Shown here one piece after another: positions 44,957-53,526 of a stretch of 64,000 bases of DNA (the first letter of the stretch is position 1; every line of letters starts with the position of its first letter). Below the pieces are notes generated by a model. The model was given only the letters and a program-made list of their open reading frames with translations. It ran no database searches and was not told where the DNA came from. The DNA lies in the NCBI GenBank assembly GCA_965140365.1, contig OZ223196.1. The stretch is one strand, 5' to 3'. This DNA comes from Hydrogenovibrio sp965140365. GTDB taxonomy: Bacteria > Pseudomonadota > Gammaproteobacteria > Thiomicrospirales > Thiomicrospiraceae. The translations under genes were made by a program, and so were the position numbers.

Positions 44957-45250
44957 ATGGCTGATACACCTGAAAAAAATCTGTACTTTGAAAACGATGA
45001 TGCTGAACCGGGGATGGATGTCGCGGCGCGATTGAACCTGGAAAGCCTTGAAGAGCCGGATGATTTGTTATACATGGCGGACTTGTTGAAAGAGGCACAG
45101 GAAGAAACACGCAAAAAAGACTGCGGAAAACTGTTGGATGTTTCTTACACCTATCCGTGTATTAATGGCTGGAGTTATATTTGTCAGCACCAAAAGTGGG
45201 AGAAATGTGGTACCACGAAACGATGTCGTATGCGTGAGAAGCGTTGTTGA
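44957..45250 (+). CDS. Small cysteine-rich hypothetical protein
   Basis: A 97-residue protein that I do not recognise, preceded by GAAGGAG. Residues 1-53 are acidic and helical (LEEPDDLLYMADLLKEAQEE). Residues 54-97 are basic and contain six cysteines at 56, 68, 76, 84, 90 and 97, the last being the final residue. No signal peptide is seen, so the cysteines may bind metal rather than form disulfides. It stands alone, with its own terminator. Confidence 0.7.
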   Translation: MADTPEKNLYFENDDAEPGMDVAARLNLESLEEPDDLLYMADLLKEAQEETRKKDCGKLLDVSYTYPCINGWSYICQHQKWEKCGTTKRCRMREKRC

Positions 45251-45273
45251 CCTAACCGTTTTAACTATTATTG

Positions 45274-45298
45274 AAACCGCCAGGCCTGGCGGTTTTTT
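45274..45298. terminator. Bidirectional terminator with CCAGGCCTGG core
   Basis: GAAACCGCCAGG followed by CCTGGCGGTTTTTT between the Cys-rich gene and the convergent YebC-family gene; a perfect stem with a T-run on the plus strand. Confidence 0.85.
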
Positions 45299-45326
45299 AT
45301 ATTCGAAAACAGTTTGGGTGGATCGT

Positions 45327-46046
45327 TTAAAGTTCGATGTCGAAGTAGACGTTTTGGACGTCGTCGAGGTCTTCCAGCATTTCCAGCAATTTTTCGAACA
45401 TTTCGCGGTCTTCGTCGTTCTCCAGGGGTTTAGTCATTTGCGGCAGGAATTGGATTTCATCCACTTCGAAGTCGATTTGACCAAAGGCTTCAATCAGTGC
45501 CGTTTTGGTTTTGGCATATTCGGTGTGAGGGACGAACACACTGATTTTACCGTCTTCGTTTTCAATGTCGGAAACATCCACATCCGCCATTAAAAGCGCT
45601 TCTAAAACCGCTTCTTCATCTTGTCCGGCGAAGACCAAAATGGCGGCGTGATCAAACATATGGCTGACGCTGCCTTGAGTGCCGATTTTGCTTTTGGTTT
45701 TGGTGAAGCAGCTACGCACATCGCCGAAGGTACGGTTGGGGTTGTCTGTCAGGCATTCGACAATGACCATGCTGCTGCCTGGGCCGTAGCCTTCGTAACG
45801 TGCGACGGCAAAGTCTTCGCCACCGCCGCCTTGTGCTTTATCAATAGCTTTGTCGATAACGTGCGCGGGGACTTGAGCTTTTTTGGCGCGTTCAATCAGG
45901 CCTTGTAAGGCTAAGTTGCTGTCGGTGTCCGCGCCGCCGCTTTTCGCGCAGACGTAAATTTCACGACTGAATTTACTGTACACTTTGGCTTTGGCGTCAG
46001 ACGTTTTCGCCATGGATTCTTTGCGGTTTTGGTAAGCTCTACCCAT
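45327..46046 (-). CDS. YebC/PmpR family protein (YeeN-like)
   Basis: A 239-residue member of the YebC/TACO1 family: MGRAYQNRKESMAKTSDAKAKVYSKFSREIYVCAK, IERAKKAQVPAHVIDKAIDKAQGG and YEGYGPGSSMVIVE. The opening MGRAYQNR and the sparse C-terminus resemble E. coli YeeN more than the YebC beside ruvC, and no ruv genes are near. Family members act in translation or transcription control. It is monocistronic. Confidence 0.9.
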   Translation of the reverse strand: MGRAYQNRKESMAKTSDAKAKVYSKFSREIYVCAKSGGADTDSNLALQGLIERAKKAQVPAHVIDKAIDKAQGGGGEDFAVARYEGYGPGSSMVIVECLTDNPNRTFGDVRSCFTKTKSKIGTQGSVSHMFDHAAILVFAGQDEEAVLEALLMADVDVSDIENEDGKISVFVPHTEYAKTKTALIEAFGQIDFEVDEIQFLPQMTKPLENDEDREMFEKLLEMLEDLDDVQNVYFDIEL

Positions 46047-46394
46047 CTTGTCTTTCCGTTATCGTTTTTTAAAAATGGAATTTTACACAATAACGTTTTG
46101 ATGATGCAGGGAATTTGTGGTTCCTTTGGTTTTAAAAGGGGCGGTTTCTGCGGCTTCTGCGTGGGAAATCGTTGAGGAAGACGGTATAATAAATACTTAG
46201 AATGAACTCGGATGCGGATGATAAACATCTAAAAAGTGAGAGAGGTCGTTAAAAATTTTAACTATTTCATTTTCAATGGAATTTCGTTAGTATTTCCGAT
46301 TGTTCTTCAACCGGCGGGAGTGGTTGCGCTCCGTCAAGAAAAGGGTTTGAATGATTGATTTAACCGCTAGGCACAACGGGGTTGGCTATAACAC
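46047..46394. other. Intergenic region with no recognised feature
   Basis: This 348-base divergent gap separates the YebC-family gene (minus) from the two-receiver cyclase (plus) and must hold both promoters. I see AT-rich stretches (GGTATAATAAAT near 46182) that could be a -10 box, but no convincing dyad or RNA motif. Confidence 0.5.
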
Positions 46395-47762
46395 ATGAAA
46401 ATTCTCATTATTGATCCTTCGTTGAGCTATCGAGAATTGGTCAAGGAAATTCTCTCCACGGAGGATGTGACGGTTGTTGAAGCGAAAAGTGGCGAAGAGG
46501 CACTTGCTTACCTGAAAAAAGACATTCCAAACGCCATCAGCATTGCCCATGAATTGGGTGATATGGACAGTTTTAAGTTTTTACGTAAATTAAAGCTGAA
46601 AGAAGCGTTGAGTAACATTCCGAAATTTCTGTTGACCTCGAATGCATCGCAGGACTTCAAACGGCTGGCTTATGACGCCGGGTTCACCGAAATCTTTTTG
46701 AAATCGGATATACAAACCTTAAAACGCGCATTGCGTAGTTTAATGCTGTATGCCACGACGAATATTTCCGCGCGGGTGTTGTATATTGAAGATACGCAAA
46801 GCACGGCGGATTATACCAGTCACATTATGGCCGGTGCCGGCTGGGATGTGACCCACGTTAAAAGCGGGGAAGCCGCCGCCGAAATTCTGGATAAGAAAAA
46901 ACGCTATTTCGACTTGGTCGTGACGGATTTGGTGTTGGAAGGGGCCATTAGCGGTATCGGTTTGATTAACCTAATCCGCCAAGGTCATGAAGATATTCGC
47001 AATATTCCGATTTTGGCCGTGTCCGGCTGGAACGATCTGTTGCGTCAAGTGTACGTTCTCAAGCACGGCGCGGGGGATTTCATCGCCAAACCATTTCACG
47101 AAACCGATTTTCTGGCCCGGGCGATTAATTTGATTCTGAATAAAAAGCGTTTGGATGAATCGAAAGCGGCTCAAAAAGCCTTGTATCTGAAAGCTAATCT
47201 GGATGTTGCCACCGGTCTCAATAACCGTCACTTCATCGAAGAATTCGGTGACAAGATGGTGCAGGCGTCGATTGAAAATAATGAAGGCGTTTCGTTGATG
47301 ATTTTGGATATCGATTATTTCAAAGCCATTAACGATTCCAAAGGGCATGCCGCCGGAGACCTGGTGTTGAAACAAATTTCGACGTTGGTGAAAAGCATGT
47401 GCCGTTCCAGCGATATTGTTGTCCGTTACGGTGGCGACGAACTGGTGGTATTAATGCCGGGCTGTAATCACGATGAGGCGTTTGAGCGGGCCGAATCACT
47501 GCGCCAGCAGATTGCCGAATTGAGTCCGGGCGGTATTGATGTTTCGACCAGTATTGGCGTGGCAAGCCATGATAAACGGGTGGCGATGGAATTGGTGGCG
47601 TTGTTGAAAAACTTAAACCAGACGCCGCATGATGAAGTGGTTTTGGATTACGAAACGCTTTTCCGCGCAGCCGATCATTCTTTATATGCCGCCAAACAAG
47701 CCGGGCGCAATAAAGTGTGTATGAATAATTTGCTGGATCGGACGGAATCGTTTTCGTCCTGA
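46395..47762 (+). CDS. Two-receiver diguanylate cyclase
   Basis: A 455-residue protein with two receiver domains (about 1-120 and 127-250) and a GGDEF domain (about 275-445). The second receiver keeps YIEDTQ, the acceptor Asp in LVVTDLVLEG, and KPF. The first has only IIDP at the acidic site and AISIAHELGDMDSF where the acceptor should be, so it is probably not phosphorylated. The cyclase motif reads RYGGDELVV, with Leu in place of Phe. It resembles PleD-like proteins in layout. Regulation by phosphorylation of the second receiver is inferred. Confidence 0.9.
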   Translation: MKILIIDPSLSYRELVKEILSTEDVTVVEAKSGEEALAYLKKDIPNAISIAHELGDMDSFKFLRKLKLKEALSNIPKFLLTSNASQDFKRLAYDAGFTEIFLKSDIQTLKRALRSLMLYATTNISARVLYIEDTQSTADYTSHIMAGAGWDVTHVKSGEAAAEILDKKKRYFDLVVTDLVLEGAISGIGLINLIRQGHEDIRNIPILAVSGWNDLLRQVYVLKHGAGDFIAKPFHETDFLARAINLILNKKRLDESKAAQKALYLKANLDVATGLNNRHFIEEFGDKMVQASIENNEGVSLMILDIDYFKAINDSKGHAAGDLVLKQISTLVKSMCRSSDIVVRYGGDELVVLMPGCNHDEAFERAESLRQQIAELSPGGIDVSTSIGVASHDKRVAMELVALLKNLNQTPHDEVVLDYETLFRAADHSLYAAKQAGRNKVCMNNLLDRTESFSS

Positions 47763-47817
47763 ATCGTTACCTGAACCGTTAATTAGACAACATAATCGGT
47801 ATAAATTGGTATAAATG

Positions 47818-47844
47818 AAAAACGCCCAGGCCTGGGCGTTTTTT
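47818..47844. terminator. Bidirectional terminator with CCAGGCCTGG core
   Basis: AAAAACGCCCAGG followed by CCTGGGCGTTTTTT between the convergent cyclase and phnA genes; a perfect stem with flanking runs. Confidence 0.9.
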
Positions 47845-47879
47845 GTATTGATCTGAAACGGTATTCGCGTCGAGCGAAA

Positions 47880-48449
47880 TTATGCTTTCTTCAGATATGC
47901 GGCGACCAAAACGATTTGGGTGCCGTTGACTTTCCCTTCAACGTGTAGCGGGTTGTCGGTCAGGTGGATGTTCTTCACCAAAGTGCCGCGTTTGGCGGTG
48001 AATCCGGCCCCTTTGACGTCCAAATCCTTAATCAATGTGACGTCGTCGCCTTCCTGTAAGGTGTTGCCGTTGCTGTCTTTGTGAACGATGGTGTCTTCAT
48101 CATCGTCCGGCAAGCCGGCATCGGCCCAGGCTTTGGTTTCTTCCTCCAGATACATCATGTCCAGCAAGTCCTGCGGCCAGCCTTCGGCGCGAAGCGCATT
48201 CAGCAGGCGATAAGCCATGACTTGAACCGCCGGCACCGGTGACCACATGCTGTCATTCAAGCAGCGCCAGTGGTTCGGATCCATGGTCTCCGGCGCTTCG
48301 ATTTGGCTTTTGCAGGTGTCGCAAACCAAAATGGCTTGATCGGCTGAACCGTCGGATGGCGGCACTTCGTAAACGCTCAGGTGGTCGGTGGCTCCGCACA
48401 ATTCGCACTTGGAACCGCTTCTTTCTTGCAGGGTTTGTTCAATGCTCAT
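47880..48449 (-). CDS. phnA: PhnA-family zinc-ribbon protein
   Basis: The start at 48449 is favoured over 48485 by the preceding GGAAAT and homologous opening MSIEQTLQERSGSKCELCG. The 189-residue product has an N-terminal zinc-ribbon (CELCGATDH and CDTCKSQ), a helical middle (MAYRLLNALRAEGWPQDLLDMMYL) and the C-terminal PhnA SH3-like part (DSNGNTLQEGDDVTLIKDLDVKGAG). Despite its historic name it is not known to break C-P bonds here, and no phosphonate genes are near. The function is unknown. Confidence 0.87.
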   Translation of the reverse strand: MSIEQTLQERSGSKCELCGATDHLSVYEVPPSDGSADQAILVCDTCKSQIEAPETMDPNHWRCLNDSMWSPVPAVQVMAYRLLNALRAEGWPQDLLDMMYLEEETKAWADAGLPDDDEDTIVHKDSNGNTLQEGDDVTLIKDLDVKGAGFTAKRGTLVKNIHLTDNPLHVEGKVNGTQIVLVAAYLKKA

Positions 48450-48766
48450 TTTATTTCCTTTTGTAATTCGGGGCTTATTATGCATAAAAGTGTTGTTTTG
48501 GAAAGGGAATGCGGTGAAAGGGGTGAGATGTTCACAAAAAATAATGGCATTAAGGCGCTCTAAAAAATTATTGATAATTTGAATGCAATATCAACGGTTT
48601 TTTCGTGCTAATGCTTATTTTTCAAACGGTTAGAAGAGGGTTTTGGCCGACAGGGTTAAGGCTTTTTTTTGTACTGGAAAACCGTTAGAATAAAGTCTAA
48701 TAAAAACCTCTATTTTGGGTGATTTTCGTTGTTAATTCTAACGCTTCAGAGTGTGACGAATATTAG
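48450..48766. other. Intergenic region with no recognised feature
   Basis: The 317 bases between phnA (minus) and the cbpA-like gene (plus) are AT-rich, with several runs of T and repeats of GTTAGAA (near 48630 and 48684). No clear dyad, RNA motif or ORF is supported. Confidence 0.4.
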
Positions 48767-49551
48767 ATGTTGAATAATCGTTACGACAGTTCCAAAGACT
48801 ACTTGCATTGCTCGGTGTTCATCATCAAGCCTGCGATAAAACGATTAAGCAAGCCTATCGAAAGATGGCTCGACGCTATCATCCCGACGTCTCTAAAATT
48901 CATAACGCCACAGAAAAGTTTCAGGAAATTTCGGAAGCCTACGAAGTACTGACTAAATTCAAAGACGCTTACTGGCGTGATTTCTGTCGTCAGACCCGAA
49001 AAGGGTATGCGTCGCAACAAACGCGTTCTCAGACGCATTCGCGACAGCGTCAAGGCTCCGAATCCAGTGGACCTTATCAATGGCGAAAACAACGGCCGAT
49101 TCGTGGTAAGGATCGGGTGATTACTTATCCGCTGACATTACGTTATGCGATACGTTTACTGAAAATCGGGTATTTTTACATTCCCGGTTTGAAGGTGAAG
49201 ATGAAGTTTACCCGGGATGCTTTTATGAATAAAACCTTCCGCTTGAAGGGGAAAGGTTATCAAGGCCTTTTCGGCGGCGAAGCGGGGGATTATCTGGTCA
49301 AATTCCAACTTAAATTGGATTCGTTGAAGTGGGAGCTTAAGGGGTGCGATATTTACGGTACGATTCAAGTGCCGAGCACTTTGTTAGTGCCCGGAACCAA
49401 GTTGGATCTCGAATCGCCAGCGGGCAGCATGAAAGTAACCGTTCCGGTCAATTATTCTCCGCACGAATACATTCTGATTGAAAACATGGGGTTACCGGGC
49501 GACGAGGCCAATGTCCCCGGTCATCTCTATGCAAAATTGATTGCCGCATAA
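48767..49551 (+). CDS. CbpA/DnaJ-like co-chaperone with an apparent frameshift in the J domain
   Basis: From the TTG at 48808 the frame gives 247 residues: LLGVHHQACDKTIKQAYRKMARRYHPD (J domain with HPD), a short basic linker, then a DnaJ C-terminal peptide-binding region to the end. The expected helix I of the J domain is missing in this frame. It is visible one frame away, from the ATG at 48767: MLNNRYDSSKDYLH leads straight up to the LLGV segment. One added base near 48806 would join the two into a normal J domain. Either the base is missing in the read, or the gene is mutated, or the shift is real and used. Downstream it is followed by clpS-clpA. Confidence 0.72.
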
Positions 49552-49586
49552 CGCCGGCTCTGTTAAATTAAATCTAAGGAACTCGA

Positions 49587-49901
49587 ATGGCTAGTCAACC
49601 TTTTCAAGATGACGGTGTGGTGCTGGAAAAAGAGCGCTTGGCCGTCAAACCGCCGAAACGCTATCAGGTGGTTTTGTTGAATGACGACTATACACCGATG
49701 GACTTTGTCGTGGATGTGTTGATGCGCTTTTTTGGTCTGGACGAAGCCAAGGCCAATGCGGTCATGTTGGCGGTGCATACACAAGGAAAGGGCGTCTGTG
49801 GTGTCTACAGTCGAGAAGTGGCTGAAATGAAGGTGATGCAAGTGAATCAATATGCGCGAGAGCATCAACATCCTCTGCAGTGCGAAATGGAGGTGGCTTA
49901 A
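49587..49901 (+). CDS. clpS: ATP-dependent Clp protease adaptor ClpS
   Basis: N-end-rule adaptor that hands substrates to ClpA. The 104-residue product has KPPKRYQVVLLNDDYTPMDFVVDVL and VHTQGKGVCGVYSREVAEMKV, the canonical ClpS motifs including the acidic pocket. Length is normal. Its stop overlaps the ClpA start by one base, so the two are coupled. Confidence 0.97.
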   Translation: MASQPFQDDGVVLEKERLAVKPPKRYQVVLLNDDYTPMDFVVDVLMRFFGLDEAKANAVMLAVHTQGKGVCGVYSREVAEMKVMQVNQYAREHQHPLQCEMEVA

Positions 49902-52150
49902 TGTTAAGCAAGGAATTACAGTTAACGCTTAGCAATGCGTTCAGCTTGGCGAATGAATACGAACACGAATATGTAACGCTTGAGCATCTCTTGTTGGAGC
50001 TGCTCGGTCTGCCTTCTGTCCGTGAAGCCGTTGAAGCCTGCGGTGTGAAGCCGAACATGATTGAAACCGAGTTGGAAAAATACCTGGATGCCGAAGGCAC
50101 CGGGCACAAGGTGGAAGAACTGCTGCCGACCATGGCGTTTCAACGTGTCATCGAACGGGCAATTTATCTGGTGCAATCCAACGGTTATGCCGAAGTGACC
50201 GGTTTGCATGTTTTAGCCTCGCTCTATTCCGAACAAGACTCTCAAGCCGTGTACATTCTGGAAAGCTGTGGTGTGCATCGTGTGGATATTCTCAGCTACA
50301 TTTCGCATGGTGTGACCGCACAACAGCAAGAAGACTTTTTGTCCAGCTCGCCGAGCGAAGAGAGTGTGGACGAAGCGCAAGCGGCGGAACCGGAAAACGA
50401 TCCGGTTGCCAATTTCAGTTTGAATTTGAATGTGGAAGTCGAGCAGGGGCGTATTGATCCGATCATCGGTCGCCAGTGGGAGTTGACGCGAACATTGGAA
50501 GTCCTGAGCCGCCGTCGTAAAAACAACCCCTTGTTGGTTGGGGAGCCGGGTGTCGGTAAAACGGCCGTGGCCGAAGGCTTGGCGTATAAAATCGTTCAGG
50601 GTGAGGTGCCGGAACAGTTACTGGATGCCGAGGTGTTCAGCCTGGATATGGGCGCGCTGCTGGCCGGAACTCGTTATCGGGGCGACTTTGAAAAACGCTT
50701 TAAAGGTCTGTTGAAAGCGCTGGAAGAAAAGCCGCATGCCATGCTGTTTATTGATGAAATTCATACCATTATCGGTGCTGGAGCGGTTCAAGGCGGCGCG
50801 ATGGATGCGTCCAACTTGATGAAACCGGCTTTGTCGTCCGGCAAGTTGCGCTGCATCGGCGCGACCACCTATGAAGAGTATCGCGGTATTTTTGAAAAAG
50901 ATCGGGCTTTGGCGCGCCGTTTTCAGAAAATTGATGTCCGCGAACCGACCAATCAAGAGACGTTTGATATTCTCAAAGGTTTAAAGTCGCAGTTTGAGTC
51001 GCATCATAATGTGAAATACACCTTACCGGCGCTGCGAACGGCGGTGGATTTGTCGGCGCGTTACATTACCGACCGCCATTTGCCGGACAAGGCGATTGAT
51101 GTGATTGACGAAGCCGGTGCTAAGCAGGCGTTAATGCCGAAAAGCAAGCGCCGTAAACAGATTTCCGTGGCTGAAATTCAGCAAATCGTCGCCAATATCG
51201 CGCGCATTCCGGTCTCGCAAATCACCCAAAAAGAAAAAGATAAGTTGTCATCACTGGAAAGCAGCCTGCAACGGGTGGTTTTCGGTCAGGACGACGCCAT
51301 TCATAAAGTGGTGGCATCCATCAAATTGGCGCGTTCCGGTTTGAACGAACCGAATCGCCCAACGGCGTCTTTCCTGTTTGCCGGCCCGACTGGGGTGGGG
51401 AAAACCGAATTGACGCAGCAGTTGGCCCAGCATTTGGGGATTGAGTTGTTGCGTTACGATATGTCCGAATACATGGAAGCCCATTCGGTGTCACGCTTGA
51501 TTGGGGCGCCACCGGGGTATGTCGGGTTCGATCAAGGCGGTTTATTGACCGAAGCGGTTAACAAGCATCCGCATTCTGTGGTGCTGTTGGATGAAATCGA
51601 AAAGGCGCATCCGGATGTGTTCAATCTGTTGCTTCAAGTGATGGATAACGGCACTTTGACGGACAATAATGGCCGTAAAGCGGATTTTCGTAACGTGATT
51701 CTGATTATGACCTCGAATGTCGGGGCTGAAGCGGCGTCACGTGCCAGCATCGGTTTTACCGAGCAGGATCATACGCTGGACTTCCAGAGTGAGTTGAAGA
51801 AAGTGTTTACGCCGGAGTTCCGAAACCGTCTCGATGCGGTGGTGCAATTTAACCGTTTGTCATCCGACGTGATGGGCTCGGTGGTCAACAAGTTCATTTA
51901 TGCGCTGGAAAACAGTTTGCAGGACAAAAAAGTCTCTATCGAACTCACGCCCGCCGCGCGCGCTTGGCTGGCCAAAGAAGGGTACGATCCCTTTATGGGG
52001 GCCAGACCGATGGGACGTTTGATGCAGGAAAAAATCAAACAGCCGTTGGCGGAAATGTTGCTCTTCGGCGCGTTACAAAGCGGTGGTCGTGTCACCATCG
52101 ATGTTGAAAAGGATACCATTAAATTAAAAGCGGACGAGTTGGTTGAATAA
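49901..52150 (+). CDS. clpA: Clp protease ATPase subunit ClpA
   Basis: The AAA+ unfoldase for ClpP. From ATG 49901 (GGAGG upstream) it has 749 residues: N-domain (MLSKELQLTLSNAFSLANEYEHEYVTLEHLLLELL), D1 Walker A GEPGVGKTAVAEG and Walker B FIDEIHTIIGAG, D2 Walker A GPTGVGKTE and LLDEIEKAHPDVFN. The start at 49880 given by the longer reading is less likely. Typical ClpA length (758 in E. coli). Confidence 0.97.
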   Translation: MLSKELQLTLSNAFSLANEYEHEYVTLEHLLLELLGLPSVREAVEACGVKPNMIETELEKYLDAEGTGHKVEELLPTMAFQRVIERAIYLVQSNGYAEVTGLHVLASLYSEQDSQAVYILESCGVHRVDILSYISHGVTAQQQEDFLSSSPSEESVDEAQAAEPENDPVANFSLNLNVEVEQGRIDPIIGRQWELTRTLEVLSRRRKNNPLLVGEPGVGKTAVAEGLAYKIVQGEVPEQLLDAEVFSLDMGALLAGTRYRGDFEKRFKGLLKALEEKPHAMLFIDEIHTIIGAGAVQGGAMDASNLMKPALSSGKLRCIGATTYEEYRGIFEKDRALARRFQKIDVREPTNQETFDILKGLKSQFESHHNVKYTLPALRTAVDLSARYITDRHLPDKAIDVIDEAGAKQALMPKSKRRKQISVAEIQQIVANIARIPVSQITQKEKDKLSSLESSLQRVVFGQDDAIHKVVASIKLARSGLNEPNRPTASFLFAGPTGVGKTELTQQLAQHLGIELLRYDMSEYMEAHSVSRLIGAPPGYVGFDQGGLLTEAVNKHPHSVVLLDEIEKAHPDVFNLLLQVMDNGTLTDNNGRKADFRNVILIMTSNVGAEAASRASIGFTEQDHTLDFQSELKKVFTPEFRNRLDAVVQFNRLSSDVMGSVVNKFIYALENSLQDKKVSIELTPAARAWLAKEGYDPFMGARPMGRLMQEKIKQPLAEMLLFGALQSGGRVTIDVEKDTIKLKADELVE

Positions 52151-52185
52151 ACGGATGGGGGCTTTCGGTATTGAACGCTGGACAT

Positions 52186-52213
52186 AAAAAAACCGCTGAA
52201 TAGCGGTTTTTTT
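52186..52213. terminator. Bidirectional terminator between clpA and infA
   Basis: AAAAAAACCGCT-GAAT-AGCGGTTTTTTT, a strong symmetric terminator between convergent clpA and infA. Confidence 0.93.
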
Positions 52214-52246
52214 AGTTTTTACAATGGGCTGTCAAAGTTGCGGTGA

Positions 52247-52465
52247 TTATTTGCCGCGGTAAGTGATGCGACCTTTGGTCAGGTCGTAAGGCGTCAATTC
52301 AACCTTAACTTTATCACCCGCCAGAATGCGGATGTAGTTCTTACGCATGCGTCCGGAAATATGTGCCAGGATTTCGTGGCCGTTTTCCAAACGAACTTTA
52401 AACATGGTATTCGGCAAAGTTTCGATCACTTCACCATCGAATTCGATGACATCTTGTTTTGACAT
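52247..52465 (-). CDS. infA: Translation initiation factor IF-1
   Basis: The 72-residue product is a single S1-like OB fold, VIEFDGEVIETLPNTMFKVRLENGHEILAHISGRMRKNYIRILAGDKVKVELTPYDLTKGRITYRGK in content, standard for bacterial IF-1 and of exact length. It binds the ribosomal A site during initiation. It lies downstream of aat on the same strand, with clpA convergent, the same neighbourhood as in E. coli. Confidence 0.98.
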   Translation of the reverse strand: MSKQDVIEFDGEVIETLPNTMFKVRLENGHEILAHISGRMRKNYIRILAGDKVKVELTPYDLTKGRITYRGK

Positions 52466-52568
52466 AGAGATATTAGCTTTTATTGCCCCTGTAAAAAATA
52501 AGCGGCGATTATAGCAGAGGGATTGTTTTTATTCAAGATTTTGTCATTTTTTGAATCGCCGGAAAGTG

Positions 52569-53324
52569 TTAAGGCGTATTGGCGCTGTTCTCGGGCAGGA
52601 AAGCGTTGTCCCAGGCCTGGTCAAATTGCCATTTTTGCGGTGAAAAGGGTTTGGCGGTATCTTCCTGAAGCAGGGTTTCGAAATGCTCGCGTGAAATCAG
52701 GCGGGCACCAAGCGATTTGAGGTGCTCGGTTTCCATTTGGGTGTCGATGATACGGAATCCCCAGGCTTTAAGTTGTCGGCACAGAGCCACCAGCGCCACC
52801 TTGGAGGCGTCGTTCATGTGGGCGAACATCGATTCACCGAAAAACACTTTGCCGATGGCCACACCGTAAAGTCCGCCCACCAGTTGATCTTGATGCCAGA
52901 CTTCGACCGAGTGGGCGTGGCCGGCGTCATGCAATCGCGTGTAGGCCTGGAGCATTTCATCGGAAATCCAGGTGCCGTCCTGGCCAGGCCTGGGCGTTTC
53001 CGCGCAGTGGCGCATCACCTTGTCGAAGGCTTGGTCCAGTGTTACGGTGAAGTGTTGTTTACGGATGGTTTTAATCAGGCTGCGTCGAACCTTGAGCGAA
53101 TCGATAAACAGCACGGAACGCGGGTTGGGTGTCCACCATAAAATCGGGTCGTCTTCATTAAACCAGGGGAAGATGCCTTTGCTGTAAGCGGTTAACAACC
53201 ATTCCGGCGTCAAGTCACCTCCGATGGCCAATAACCCATCTGGCTGGGCCAACGCATAATGCGTGGGTGGAAAGACCACCGGCTCTGTGTCGAGCCAAAA
53301 AGGTTGGTGGATTGACTTGGTCAT
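52569..53324 (-). CDS. aat: Leucyl/phenylalanyl-tRNA--protein transferase
   Basis: Adds Leu or Phe to basic N-termini, making N-end-rule substrates for ClpS-ClpA. The start at 53324 gives 251 residues (E. coli 234): FPPTHYALAQPDGLLAIGGDLTPEWLL, YSKGIFPWFNEDDPILWWTPNPR, HSVEVWHQDQLVGGLYGVAIGKVFFGESMFA and DTQMETEHLKSLGARLISR. Longer upstream readings lack support. It is placed beside its pathway partners clpS, clpA and infA, as in E. coli. Two or three CCAGGCCTGG copies occur in and near it. Confidence 0.97.
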   Translation of the reverse strand: MTKSIHQPFWLDTEPVVFPPTHYALAQPDGLLAIGGDLTPEWLLTAYSKGIFPWFNEDDPILWWTPNPRSVLFIDSLKVRRSLIKTIRKQHFTVTLDQAFDKVMRHCAETPRPGQDGTWISDEMLQAYTRLHDAGHAHSVEVWHQDQLVGGLYGVAIGKVFFGESMFAHMNDASKVALVALCRQLKAWGFRIIDTQMETEHLKSLGARLISREHFETLLQEDTAKPFSPQKWQFDQAWDNAFLPENSANTP

Positions 53325-53526
53325 TACAAAATATCTGAATTCAACATGCGATTTATCATAGAATATGCGGCTATTATAACCAATGAAATAGATCAAGAAA
53401 TCGGTGATGCATTCGTAATGTGTATTCGAGGGCGTGAAATTCCCTTTGAATACCTCGAAACCGCCCAGGCCTGGCGAAAAAACGCATGGCATTATTTATA
53501 AAAAATAACGGTTCTCTTATTTATAT

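Noticed and set aside
45327..46046. Calling the YebC-family gene yebC/ruvC-linked pmpR
   Set aside because: No ruvA/B/C beside it, and the N-terminus fits the YeeN branch better.
48767..48952. 60-codon ORF as a separate small gene before the cbpA-like gene
   Set aside because: Its first 14 residues fit the missing J-domain helix I, so it is better seen as the start of the frameshifted gene.
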